In this document: positions 52,011 to 63,800 of the stretch, in pieces
How positions within the stretch are numbered: the first letter of the stretch is position 1
Layout of the letters: each line of letters opens with the position of its first letter
Assembly (NCBI GenBank): GCA_030280995.1
Contig: JASXTE010000002.1
Span: forward strand, 18,413,183 to 18,477,182
Source: Hemileia vastatrix
Taxonomy: Eukaryota > Basidiomycota > Pucciniomycetes > Pucciniales > Zaghouaniaceae
Direction of reading: 5' to 3'
Length of the DNA stretch: 64,000 nt
Notes under the pieces: model-generated
Seen by the model: the letters and a program-made list of their open reading frames with translations, nothing else
Told to the model about the DNA's origin: nothing
Database searches by the model: none
Position numbers and translations under genes: made by a program

Positions 52011-53771
52011 ATTAAATAAAAATAAATGCACTAAACAAGAGAATTTCTTTTAATAAAACCTTGTCACCATCCAAAACCAACCATGATACCACCCAAAATA
52101 TTCCTACATTGAATTGGTAACTAAACCAATGCCATTTGATATAGTTTAATGATGAGATTGAACAACTGATTCAAAATTTCATCTTTTAAACCATTGAATG
52201 AATGAGTTTCATAAATAAATTGAGGCTTAATAGAATTACTTATCACTTCTTTAAATTCATCCCTTCCTAATTGAGTTATATATTCCATATCTTCAGGTAA
52301 CTTCTTTGAATAATTATTTTTTCTCTAAACTTCTGTTTTATAATACTTGATTCTTGATATGTGGCCAAATAAACTATCCAAGTGAATTTTATTTTTTAAA
52401 TTTATTTTATTCGGATAATATGGTTTATTTTTATTTTTTTTTAGAATATTTAGATGATGATTGAAATGATGTAGATATCAAAGATAATAATAATGGAGAT
52501 TAAGATGAAGATAGAGGAGTAATGGTTAAATCAGAAGAAGCAGCCATTTTTTTAAAAAAAATATTTATATGTCAAAAGGGGGAAACTTGAAGAAAAAATG
52601 CATGAAGAAAGTGGTATGATATGCATTATGAAATACATTATGACATAAATAAAAATGAAATTGGGAAAAAAAGGCTCAACTTTAAAGTTCAATATCTCAG
52701 CAACCATTGAATCAAAATAAAAACTGTTTGTGTGAAATGAAAGGAAGACTTCAGGAGAGTCTTCAGCTAAAATGACATGGGATTTGAATAAACCCAAATG
52801 AAATTCCCACTCTGATTCTCAAAATTTTACAATAACTTGAAAAGTGATCATGAAAACAACAACAAGACACCTGAAAAAAAATTTGAGAAACTGATTTCAG
52901 GTGCCAGTCCCTATATTCAATTTGATTCAGCTCTATCACAGCTATAATTCTTCTGGAAAGACTTCACACTGGACACTGAGAATGTTGCTTCCATGGATTC
53001 AAATATGAGTTATTCTTGTGTCACATATGGATTGAGGTATTGGCACCTGCTAGCAGGTTCCAAGTGTTTTTTGTGGTGAGAGGAGTCAAATAAATTCACT
53101 TTTATCCAGATAAGAGTCATACATATATTTTAGTGTGAAATTTTTATATAAAGAAAGAGATATCATATAGGCATGAAAAAAGGAGATGAAACTTAACATG
53201 ATGGAAAGCTAGGAAATAAATAAAGTGAGAAAGAGTGAAGTCAGAGTTTGAGAGAACTTGAATATGGAGCAAGTTGAATGCATAAAGAATGTGCAATGTA
53301 TGTGTTTCAATGACATGGAAGCAAAAAAAAGTGAAATAGAGGAAAGGGGGGATAATGACCATGTCAAGGAGGGATGAAAAGTAGGATGATGGAGAGAAAA
53401 AAAGAAAGAAAAAGTTTAATTTTACCTTAAAAATAAATATAAAACCACTTAAAAAAAATAGATACAAAAAATAAAAAAAAATAACTAGCAAACATAAAAG
53501 TAAAAATGAAAAAAATGACTTACCTGGAGTGATGAGTTGATAAAACAATTGACTTCAAATTATTTGAGGGATGAAACAGGAGAGAAGGAAATGGATATGA
53601 GTGATGAAAGTTAAAATAATGACTGTAAAATATGCAATTTCATAAAATATGTGATTTCATGTTGAGTTGATGAAGGATAGCAAGGAGAAGTAAAAAAAAT
53701 GAGACTTTAACAGAAAATTCAACTTCAAGGTCAATATTCTAAAAAGCCGCATTTCAAGTGAATAAAACATG
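52011..53771 (-). other. Reversed PIF 5' region, right half of the composite
   Basis: The reverse complement of about 19700-18600 of PIF1, with one clear copy of the repeated module (about 52660-52800), donor-like sites (CTTACCTGG at about 53519) and the conserved Phe-rich open frame. It is interrupted by a 211-bp MITE (52868-53078). No gene is called. Confidence 0.65.
52868..53078. mobile_element. 211-bp CACTA-type MITE, second family
   Basis: Left end CACCTGAAAAAAAATTT, right end (inverted) CACCACAAAAAACACTT. Subterminal CAGGTGCC occurs on the left and ACCTGCTAGCAGGT on the right. Target duplication AGA at 52865-52867 and 53079-53081. Comparison with PIF1 at about 19230 supports the empty site. 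It shares the CACC start and the GCTAGC-centred palindrome style with the 261-bp family, but not its sequence. Confidence 0.75.
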
Positions 53772-53774
53772 CAA

Positions 53775-54024
53775 CACTACGCAATATAGGGGGTGGACTT
53801 GCTAGCAAGTCCTCAACCTGAACTCAGATGGAACTCAGACTGAACTCATACTGAACTCATGCTGAACTCTACTTGGACACCCACCTAAAACTGTTCTGCT
53901 GAGTGGTGTTCATCCCTGATTGTATGGTTCCTTTATCAATAGCTCAATGTGTGCTCAATCTGTGGTGAGCTTGGGTCCAAGGTTGCGGACTCGCTAGCAA
54001 GTCCGCCCCCCATATTGCGTGGTG
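53775..54024. mobile_element. 250-bp copy of the CACTA-type MITE (reverse orientation)
   Basis: Ends CACTACGCAATATAGGGGG and, inverted, CACCACGCAATATGGGGGG. Target duplication CAA (53772-53774, 54025-54027). It contains the GGACTTGCTAGCAAGTCC palindrome on the left and a one-base variant on the right. It is inverted relative to the copies at 7969 and 43686. Confidence 0.9.
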
Positions 54025-56004
54025 CAAATTGATCATTTTAAGGGTATGAAAAAATACAGGTTGTGTTGAGAAATGTTGGAGTGTTATAGGAATAATGATG
54101 TAGTGTATCCCAGTGGAAAGTGAGTTTAATAAATTTCTTAATAATTGAAGAATAAATTTAAGCTTCATATCTCAAAATGATAGTGTGATTGGATAATTAT
54201 TTGCCCCTATTATAGTGATTTGAAAAATAGAAGTGTTGGATATAGTTGGAGGTGTTTCAACATCTTCATCTTCATACAACTCTAAAAATTGATATTTGAG
54301 GTCAGTAAGTAGGTTATGAAGTATAGTGCAACACAGAATCTAGTTTATCGCTGCCTGAACTTTGGATTTATTTCTAAGAGGATTTTTTAATTACCTTAAA
54401 CTGGAAAAATGACCTTTCAAGATTCTGATAGAATGTTCAATATGGACACTTGACTCTACCAAATTATTGTTGAACTTAACCTTTTGACTGCCTTCTGAAG
54501 CTTTTACTCAAAAATAAGGAAGTACAGTGCCTGGAAATACGTCCTTTTCAGCTTCTTTTTTTTGTACTACTCTCACAAAAATGATTTGATTTCATTCAAA
54601 TTTTGTTACATGGTCAAGAAAAACCTTACGATTCAGAATATAAAATTAAAATAAAAATAAATGTTCAGTATTTTTTTCATATTTTGAAAAAATTTCAGAC
54701 CTCCTGTTGCTGGATGAAGTAAGGATCAGACAGATATAGAATTAGCATGAGTAAATGGACAGAGAAAACCAGAAGGCAATCACAAAAACAAAACAAGAAA
54801 AATTTTAAAAATAGATGAAGAAAAAATGGAAATATGGGTTGAGTTAAATGGCAGGGGTTTTCCATATGCAGCTTCATTGTGCTGTTTTAGTAGAATTTAG
54901 GTATGTATTGTAAGATGAAGTTTGATGCCACAGATAGTTGTATTGATTAGATAAACACTCTATGTGTATTTTGATATTTATTGAAGTGCTTATTCTGCAG
55001 TTGTTGGTGTTATTTGGACATAAATTGGTGGTATCAAGACAATGGTGGTTGTAAGAAAGAGAAGTTAGCTATCAGTATGCATATTGCGGTTTTTTTTGGG
55101 AAATAAAAATTGTAAGTTTTGAAAATAATATATTTCCAGGCACTGTATATACTTTCTATTCACATAAGCAGAATCTTCCAAAAGATACTGATCTTCATCA
55201 AAGAAATTTTCAGGTTTTTTTTAAATTTTAATTTTTTGGAAGATGCAGTAATCATGATATGATCCAGGATATCCAGAAAAGAAAAATATAATTTTTTTGT
55301 TGATTTCACATATAAGATAAACAGGAATTGAATATCTATAAAGAAGATATAGTTGTTTGTGTTGGTATGAAAAAGAATGAAAGGAATAAAGAAATAAGCT
55401 GCATCTTTTTTTGGTCAAAGTAATTTTTTCCACCTTGAGTAGGTTTCTTACTAAAAGAAATAGTAGTAACATCAACAAAACCAATACAGCCTGGGAAAAC
55501 CTCTGCTTGCATAACCTGAAATGATTGAATTCACTCTTCTTTTGTTGGCCAGGTGAGAAGTTAAGATTCCAAGGAGTTGATAGAAGTGATTAATTGTTTT
55601 ATATAAGGGTTAAAAGAACAATACCCTAAATCAAAGACATTTTTTCAAATGTTTCAAGGCAGCCCCATTACCATTGGGACCCAATCAACATTGTGTAATG
55701 GCCAATAGAATTGAAGGATCACATTGTTTTTTTTAAAATTATTGTGAAAAACAGGGTGATCCTGAATAAGCTAAAGAAATTCAAGAAATAATTCCTGAAA
55801 AGTCCTGAAAAAATGTCTAAAACTGGGCACAGATAGAATAGGAAGTTTTGGATGGTGTGCTTGTGGGTATGAAGTAATTGAGGCTTTCTTGGAAGAATGT
55901 AATGTTTCATGGCCATTTTTGATAAAAAAATCTTCTTCAAGATCAGAATCAGAATCACAGTCAGAGTCCAAAAGTAAATCAAGAGCTATGAAAGTCATTT
56001 TTTG
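54025..56004 (-). pseudogene. Longest Harbinger (DDE_Tnp_4) transposase copy, decayed
   Basis: On the minus strand: an Asp/Ser-rich N-terminus (55998, with the start ATG changed to ATA upstream), the helix-turn-helix-like region at 55,800-55,600, GFPGC and QGG blocks at about 55,500-55,430, then FSGYPGSYHDYCIF at about 55,260 (second catalytic Asp region). After the 611-bp MITE come VKFNNNLVESSVHIEHSIRI and LKGHFSSLR at about 54,470-54,390 (third, Glu region) and a tail with acidic residues near 54,260. It has many stops and frameshifts. It proves that the PIF family encodes a complete Harbinger-type catalytic domain, which PIF1 and PIF2 lost. Confidence 0.85.
54535..55145. mobile_element. 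611-bp Tc1/mariner-type MITE
   Basis: Ends CAGTGCCTGGAAATA and TATTTCCAGGCACTG are perfect inverses, flanked by TA on each side (54533-54534, 55146-55147). TA duplication and a CAGTG start fit the Tc1/mariner superfamily. It has no transposase; the one 60-codon ORF inside is not recognisable. It splits the transposase gene between the second and third catalytic blocks. Confidence 0.82.
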
Positions 56005-56243
56005 ATTTAATTTATTGCAATTTGAGATTGATGAAGGTATGACTCTTATATGGTATAAAAATTTAAATTTTGTACAATTTTTTGATTTATGAAGTGTTAT
56101 ACTTCAGAGTGTCACATATGAATTAAATAATGCTAAAAAATAAGTGAAATGGGAATTTTTGGTGAAATCAGCACTTTTGGTTGAGAAAGTGTGGATTTGA
56201 GTGAAATAAGTGACTTAATTTACTTTTAAATCCACCAGTGTTT

Positions 56244-56916
56244 TATTGAGGGAGACGGGTAGTTAGGATGACGTGTTCCTTGGTATTCTATATGTGCTTA
56301 ACACATTGATTAGTTTATATGGTTTATTGATTTAAGATGTGATCAATAAATAAGGGTGAATGTTGATAATATAAGATTATATATAGTAGATGCTACGTTT
56401 CTTGTATCCTTACCCAATCTTATACTTTTCCATTACCAAAATCTGATTGATAGCTTTGCGTCATTTCTCTTTATTCTTTTATTTATTATCAATATTTGTT
56501 ACTATCCTGTTTTGCGCATAAATCACTGGGGACAGGTACATGTATTACATTACTACTATGTTTAACTGGTACTAATATTGGTATACCTGTCAGGTGATAG
56601 AATGCATTTACTTCAATGGGGTATTTATTGTTTAACTAAAAAATATCATATATTAAATAAAAGGTTTGTATGATTACTATTATGATTATTTCTCAACACT
56701 CTTCAATCCAATTTTATACTTTTCCATTACCAAAAGCTGATTGATTGCTTTGCGTTATGTCTCTTTATTCTTTTATTTATTATCAATATTTGTTACTATC
56801 CTGTTTTGTGCATCAATCACTGGGGATAGGTGATTGAATACATTTACTTCAATGGGGTATTTATTGTTTAACTAACAAATATCATATATTAAATAAAGGA
56901 TTCAAGAACATTGATA
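56244..56916. mobile_element. 673-bp insertion with internal duplication, possible solo LTR
   Basis: It interrupts the right subterminal region of the composite and is flanked by TGTTT on both sides (56239-56243, 56917-56921). The 5-bp duplication suggests an LTR element. Internally, segments of about 130 and 80 bp at 56408-56537 and 56592-56673 recur at 56700-56831 and 56828-56905, i.e. a tandem duplication of about 290 bp. Non-coding; no partner LTR is in the window. Confidence 0.55.
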
Positions 56917-56985
56917 TGTTTGGGCTAGTGTATTTCAGAAATCTGCACTTAGATAAGTGTAGATTTTTCAGAATTGACACCCCCT

Positions 56986-57255
56986 ATTTTAGATATTATC
57001 TTGGAAAATTTGAAAAAAAATGTTGTTTTACTCATCATATTCTAACAATAATTCATTAATGTGTCAGGCATTTACCCAACCATTACCAGTTAAATCTCTC
57101 AAGACAGCACATTCTCCCTTGATTAAATGCAAAAATGAACAAATTGAAAAAATTCTTTAAAATAAATTTTATCATAATCTTCAATAACCACTCATAATAT
57201 AAATCCATATATTAAAGACTTACAACCATTTTCATTAACCCCATAAAAATACATT
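56986..57255 (+). repeat. Host direct repeat, right copy
   Basis: 270 bp matching 41487-41755. It begins exactly after the right end of the composite and continues at its own end into unique DNA (GAGAAGAGTTTTGATGG), as expected for the original, unoccupied host continuation. Confidence 0.9.
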
Positions 57256-57699
57256 GAGAAGAGTTTTGATGGGGGGAATCAAACTTTAGGCTTGAGAAAG
57301 ACTTTAAACAAAACCTTATTAAACAAGAAAAAAAGAGAGGAAAATTAGTTTTCAAGTTAGATAATTAATTTTAGAAAAAAGAACACAACACATAAGTATA
57401 TCAAAATTAAGAGACATCTTCCATAGAGCTGAAATGCCTTGTAGAATTAGAAGAATATTTATCTCTCTCTTTAGGAAAGTGATCAAAGAATTTCTTCAAG
57501 ATTTCAAAAAGAAATCATTACTGACATCAGTCAAGTAAAAAAAAATGAAAATTCTAAAAATATTAGTAATTAATATTTAACTCCTTTATTATTAGCTGAT
57601 TTTAAATCTTCTAATTTCTTTTTAAATCTTATCTTATTTTTTTATGATTTTTTTGTGTGTTATATTTCAAATAGATTTTTTTTTCAAAATAGATGGGAC
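57256..57699. other. Host or unknown DNA between the composite and element C
   Basis: AT-rich with only short ORFs. No repeat or RNA gene is recognised. It should be the natural continuation of the sequence upstream of 41487. Confidence 0.4.
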
Positions 57700-60683
57700 T
57701 GTCAGGCTGAGATAAAGTACAGAGACATTAACTAGCTTGAATATTCATTTTCTAGAAGAATTTAATGGCCCTATATGAATACTGTAGTACAAATACACTA
57801 AGTATTAAAATATAAATCAATATAAGGGTCTCAGTAATTTTAATCTCACTAAATATAAATGAGTTACAATCTTATAGTTGGTAGAAAAATAGATGTAATA
57901 ATTCAGATACTATTCAAAGACTTTATAAGTGCTATTGATATGTATTGTAACTGTATTGGTTATATATTTGATTTTAATGATAAAGAATGTAGAAAAGAAA
58001 ACCAAAAACCCCCTCCTTTTATACCCAATAACTCTCCAATGAACCCCTTGATTTACCAGCTCTACACATGGCTAATGACACCTCATTCCAGCTAATAGAC
58101 CTGTCAGGCTGAGTTCAAGTACAAAGACGTGAAGTAGCTTGAATTTTCAGTTTTCTAGAAGATTTTAATGGTCCTATATGAATACTGTAGTACAAATCCA
58201 ATATGTATTAAAAATAACTCAATATAAGGGTCTCAGCAATTCCAATCTCACTAATTATATATGGTTTACAATCTTTATAGTTGGTAGAGAAATAGATTTA
58301 ATAATTCAGATACTATTCAAAGACTTTATAAGTACTATTGATATGTATTGTAATTGTATTGATTATATGTTTTAATTGTAATAATAAAGAATGAAAAAAA
58401 TAAGACCAAAAAACTCCTCCTTTTATACACAATTACTTCCCCAATGCCCCCTATGATTTAACAGCTCAATAAACAGTTAATGACGCCTCATTCTAGCCAA
58501 TAGACATTTTCAGAACCAAAAAAAGTGACTAGTAACATATTTAGAATGATATCACCTGCCAAAATCCTGTAGTAATAGGGATAATCCATCCAAAACATAG
58601 AATAAGCAAAAAAGAGAGTATACATGTATTATACATTAATATAAAAGGCCAAAAAGTAAAATTAAGACTAATTAATACTTAATAATAAGGGGGATTAACA
58701 ATAGAAATGTTGGGGCTAATCATGACATTATACTACATGAAATCCCCATTCAAAAATAACCAAAATTGACTGAGAAACCACCAAAAACCCCCAAAAAAGG
58801 GTGTGAGATGTGGGGTAACTACATGCAGCTCTTGGAAGGTGCTTGCACGGGTAACTCCTTTACTAATTTAGGCAAATTTAAGTGTTGTAGTGAATTTAAG
58901 CGCCAAGAATGAGGTTATTAATGAAATTAGTGCATATAAAGAGGGTCAATGCATTTATAATTAAGCTAGGACACTAAATAAGCGCCTGTTGCCTATTTTA
59001 GTGTGTTTCCCCACAGTGGGTGTAGAATGTGGGGTAATTATAGTGTGAAAAATCAAACTTTTCTAAAAATGAAGCTATTCACACAGGAAAAATGCAGGCA
59101 GTATGTGGCCAGTACACAGAAGCCATTTCTGGCATAAAAACACCAGATTTGAAAAGTGTTATTTTTATGCATTTGAGTAGCGAAATCAATAGTCCTAAAT
59201 GAGACAAATTGAACTTTCAAAGAAAATTTTTAATATTCTTAAATTTATAGCGCATATAATCAACTTTTAAGTGAAATAAAGCGCATTTCTTGTTTTTTGC
59301 ATAAAACAATGAAAATAACAGCTTTAAGTGTACTTAAAAATTATGTAGCCTTATATTTAAGGTTCTTAAGATTAACGTAACATATTCCAACTTAATATTA
59401 AGTTTATAAGACCTATAAAAGGTGGATATATGCGTGTATATAAGGTGTTATAACGGCATATTTTGTATATTATCATAATTTTACTTATGTATACTATTTG
59501 TGTACTCTGATTTATTGCTCCCATGTATATTCCATGTGTTTAACATAACTTATAAGTAATTTTAACTCAGTCCTGGGAATATCCAGGCTTACAAGACCTG
59601 TAAAACAACATAAAGAGTGACTAGTAACATAATTAGAATGATATCACCTGCCAAAATCATGTAGTAATTGGGATAATCCATCAAAAATAAAGAATAAGCA
59701 AAAAAGAGAGTGTATGCATGTAATACATTAAAATAGAAGAATAAAAAGGGAAATAATAAGACTAATTATTACTCAATATTAAGGGGGATTAACACTAGAA
59801 ATAATGGGGCTAATCATGACATTAAACTATGTGAAATCCCCATTCAAAAATAACCAATATTGACCGAGAAACCACTTAAAAACCCAAAAAAGGGCATGAG
59901 ATGTGGGGTAACTACATGCAGTACTTGGAAGGTACTTGCACAGATAAATCCTTGACTAATTTACGCAAATTAAGTGTGGTAGTGAATTAAAGACACCAAG
60001 CTTGAGGTTGTTAATGAAATTAGTGCATATAATAAGGTCAATGCACTTATAATTAAATTAGGATACTAAATAAGCGCCTGTTGCTTATTTTAGCATTTTT
60101 CTCCACAGTGGGAATAGAATGTGGGGTAATTATAGTGTGAAAAAGATAACTTTGCTAAAAATGAAGCTATTCACACAGGAAAAATTCAGGCAGTATGTGG
60201 CAAGTACACAGAACCCATTTCTGGCATAAAAACACCAAATTTGAAAAGTGTAATTTTTATAAATTTAAGTAGCCAAATCATTATTCCTAATTAAGAAAAA
60301 TTGATATGTCAAAGCACATTTTTAATATTATTAAATTTATAGCGCATATATTCAACTTTTAAGTGATTTAAAGCACGTTTCTTGTTTCACATAAAACAAT
60401 GAAAACAACAGCTTTAAGCCTACTCAGAAAATTATGTTGCCTTATATTAAAGTTCTTAAGATTATCCTAACATATTCCAACTTAGTATTAAGTACATAAG
60501 ACATATAAAAGTTGGATATATGCATGTATAGAAGGTGTTATAATGGAATATATTGTATTTTATCATCATTTTTATTATGTATACAACTTATGCACTTTTA
60601 TTTATTGTTACCATGTATATTCCATGTGTTTAGCATAATTTATAAGTAAATTTTGCTCAGTCCTGGGGATATCCAGGCTGACA
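57700..60683 (-). repeat. Rearranged LTR block at the 3' end of element C
   Basis: Compared with the 1.5-kb LTR of D, this block holds three pieces in line: 57700-58101 (only the first 400 bp in plus-strand order), 58102-59593 (a full unit, TGTCAGGCTGAG to CCAGGCTTACA) and 59594-60683 (a unit lacking the first 400 bp). The outer piece ends in CCAGGCTGACA, followed by the polypurine tract of C. Junctions fall at AGACCTGT, where the LTR interior resembles its own end (CTGTCAGG). Confidence 0.85.
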
Positions 60684-60697
60684 CTCTCCCACCCAAA
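60684..60697 (-). other. Polypurine tract of element C
   Basis: On the minus strand TTTGGGTGGGAGAG runs up to the LTR start TGTCAGCC. Confidence 0.7.
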
Positions 60698-60839
60698 CAA
60701 ACAATAAAAAAATCATAAGCTATACATTTTTTTATTTTATTTCTCAGGTATTCAGAAAATTCTGTAGCATTAAAGATGAATTCCTTAAATAAATAAAACA
60801 TAATGAAATATTATGAGGACTGGCTTTAACCCCTCATCT

Positions 60840-63800
60840 GGTTGAACAGAATTTTATTTCTGTTTAAATTTTTTAAGAAGGGAAGATAGATTTGAAATTT
60901 ATTTTTCAGGTGTCCATTTATCAAATTCATTTGATTTTCCATTAAATCTTAATAAATACTCAGTTCCTTTCTCTTTAGTAAAGATAATTTTCTTGAGTAT
61001 TTTTTTAATCTCTTCTTTTTCCACAATTTCTTTAGGTTTCTTTTTAGGCTTTCCTCTTCATTTTGGAAATAAGTCAGGATCATTTTCATGGTAAGGTTTT
61101 AATAATGGGATAGGGAAAACTGGATGTCTCCTATTGTATGGGGCATATAATATGACTTCCACAGAATTATTACCAACCATTTAGGTGACTACAAATGGTC
61201 CTACAAAAGGATCCTTCAATTTAAAATTACCTTTTAAGTTAAAATGTAGTGTTGAAATTAAGACTTTGTCTCCTTTTTTGAATGCAAATTTGTAATGATA
61301 TTTATCCCAACTATTTTTTTCATATTCAAATTCTCTTTGAATGCACTCTTCTGAATGCTTTCTACAAATTTTTCGCATATGAAAAAAGGATTTAGTACCA
61401 GGGTGTAGATATAACCTTAGTAATTTTTTTAAATGATTCACTGGGGTGTTTGGTACATATCTCAGCCAGAGTTCAAACAGTTTTTTCTCTGTTACGGAAT
61501 GAGTTGTGCTATTAAAAAAAATTTAAGGCTGGGGATTAATGTTACTCAGTAATGTGTGAATTTTTCATTGTCTTTGTATTCTAATCCAAAGGCACAATAT
61601 CTTCTGATCATATCTTCCAGAGTCTGTATCATTCTTTCAGCCAGCCCATCAGTTTGTGGATGGTTTTCTGTAGACAATTTCAGTTGAAAACCTGATACTT
61701 CCATCAAATATTCCAGAACTCTGAAGTAAATTTAGGGTCTCTGTCAGAGATTATGGCTTTGGTTAATACAGCAGTATTCATCATTTGAGTCCACCATAGC
61801 AATGCCAAGTATTTCACAGATACTAAATTATAGGTAGGGATTAATTTACACATTTTTTTTTAGTCTATCCACAATTACCCAGCAAGAATTGAACCTTTCT
61901 TTTCTTACTAATGGCAAGCCAGTGAAAAAATCCATCTTTATAATTTCATATGGAGCTTTTGGCTGTTCTATTTGTTGTAACAACCAAGCTCTCTTCCCAG
62001 TCAATCTTTTATATTTCTGACAAGCTTCACATGTGTCTAAGTATTTCTGTACATCTTCTTTCATGTTTATCCACCAGGCTGTATTTTAAACTCTAGCTAA
62101 TTTTTTGTTTAAATCAAAATGACCAGCTAAGATGTCATCATAAAAATTATTTAAGATTAACTCTTTCATAGAAGGTAGTATAACTATTATATTAATTAGC
62201 TTTTTTCTGTAATATATTTATCCATCTTCAATTGACAGTTTACCTTTTTCCAATGCAGTTTTATACTTTGGAGGTAAGTTTTTAATTAATGCACTCATAG
62301 AGTCATTTGTTGGATCATTTAAAATGGTAGATAATTTAGACAAATCTTTATCAGATGAATAATTTTCTAATATATTTTGCATAAATTCTTCCTCTAAATA
62401 TACTATATAAATCACAAATATATGTATTACCTCATTTTCAGGTACATAAGCTGGGTTGTCAGTATCATTTGGCAAAGGGCTTCTGGATAGTAAATCCACA
62501 TAAGAATGAAATTTTCCTGCTCTATGAGTGATTGTCATTCTTCCTCTGTAATATTTTACAGAAATTTGCCATATAAACATGTGCCTATTAGGTGTTTTCA
62601 TGTTTAGTAATGATTTTCCTGCACTGAAATCTGTTATTAATTCATACTTCTGGTTTTCCAGATATTAATGAAGTTTCTCCAGGGCCCACACAATGGCTAA
62701 ACATTCCAGTTGGGTGGCACCATACCTTAATTCTGTCTTTCTTAAGGTTCTGGATATATAACAGATAACTACTTTTGATTTTTTACCATTTACTATCTCT
62801 TTTTTCTGTAAAGAAGCACCTAACCCTGTGAAGCTTGCATCAGTATAAAAGATAAAAGGGAGGTTAAAATCTGGCAGTCCCAATATTGGAGCTGACTTTA
62901 AACATCCATTTAATTTATCAAAAGCATGTTGTCTTTCATTATTCCAAATGAAAGCCTCATTTTTCCTGATTAATGTTGTTAAATTGGCTTCAATGGATTG
63001 GTAGTTTTTTATATACTGCCTATAATATCTGCACATACCTAGAAAACTTTGAATATCTTTCACACTCTTAGGTAAACTAATGTTTTTTATTGCTGCCACT
63101 TTATTCTGGTCAACAAAAATTTGAAATCCAGATACAACTTTCCAAGTACTTTCAAAGATTGAAACCCAACCTTACATTTCTTTAATGCAATTTTCATATT
63201 AATATCATCCATCTTTCAAAATACTCTTTTCATGTGATTTAAATGTTCATCAAATGTTTTTGAAAACACTATGATGTCATCAATTTATACTAAAAGCTAT
63301 CCTTCAACCATTTCCTGATGAAAAACACTATCCATCAATTTTTGGAAGACTAAAGGGGAATTCTTTGGGCCAAAAGGCATTCTCACATATTTTTATATTC
63401 CCATGTGTGTGTTTATGAGTAAGAAATTCTGAGAATTTATTTCCATAGGAATCTGGTGGTAACCTTTGTTTCCATTTAGACAGGAAATATATTTTACACC
63501 TTGTAAGGTAGAATGGATAGAAGCTATCCTTGGTAGAGGTTAAATATCATCTAAAATGAATGTATTCAGAGCTCTTTAATCACCACATAATCTTACCTTA
63601 TCTTTTTTATAAGATTTTAAAACTGGTGAAATAACAAAATACTTGGATTTTGTGTCCACTTTTTTGACAATACCCATTTTTAACAACATTTTAATGTTGA
63701 CTTCAATATCTTTCCTTTTTGAAGAAGAAGCTGGGTAAGGTTTCTTTTTCAAGCTGCCAGGAGAATTACCCAAATCACAACTTAAAGAGATTTTCATCTC

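Larger units (their letters stand above)
41756..56985. mobile_element. 15.2-kb head-to-head PIF/Harbinger composite
   Basis: Both outer ends are the transposase-side end of the family: AGGGGGTGTCAGTTCTGG at 41756, and the inverted equivalent ending CCCCCT at 56985. Each is bordered by ATT. Inside, the order mirrors around about 49058: transposase start, 5' modules, CACTA-type insertion, Tet-like remnant and Myb/SANT-like arm on the left; Myb/SANT-like arm, Tet-like remnant, modules, CACTA-type MITE and transposase on the right. The two inner ends have lost their terminal repeats. Both halves are decayed and carry later insertions. It shows the gene content of the long parent of PIF1 and PIF2. 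Confidence 0.85.
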
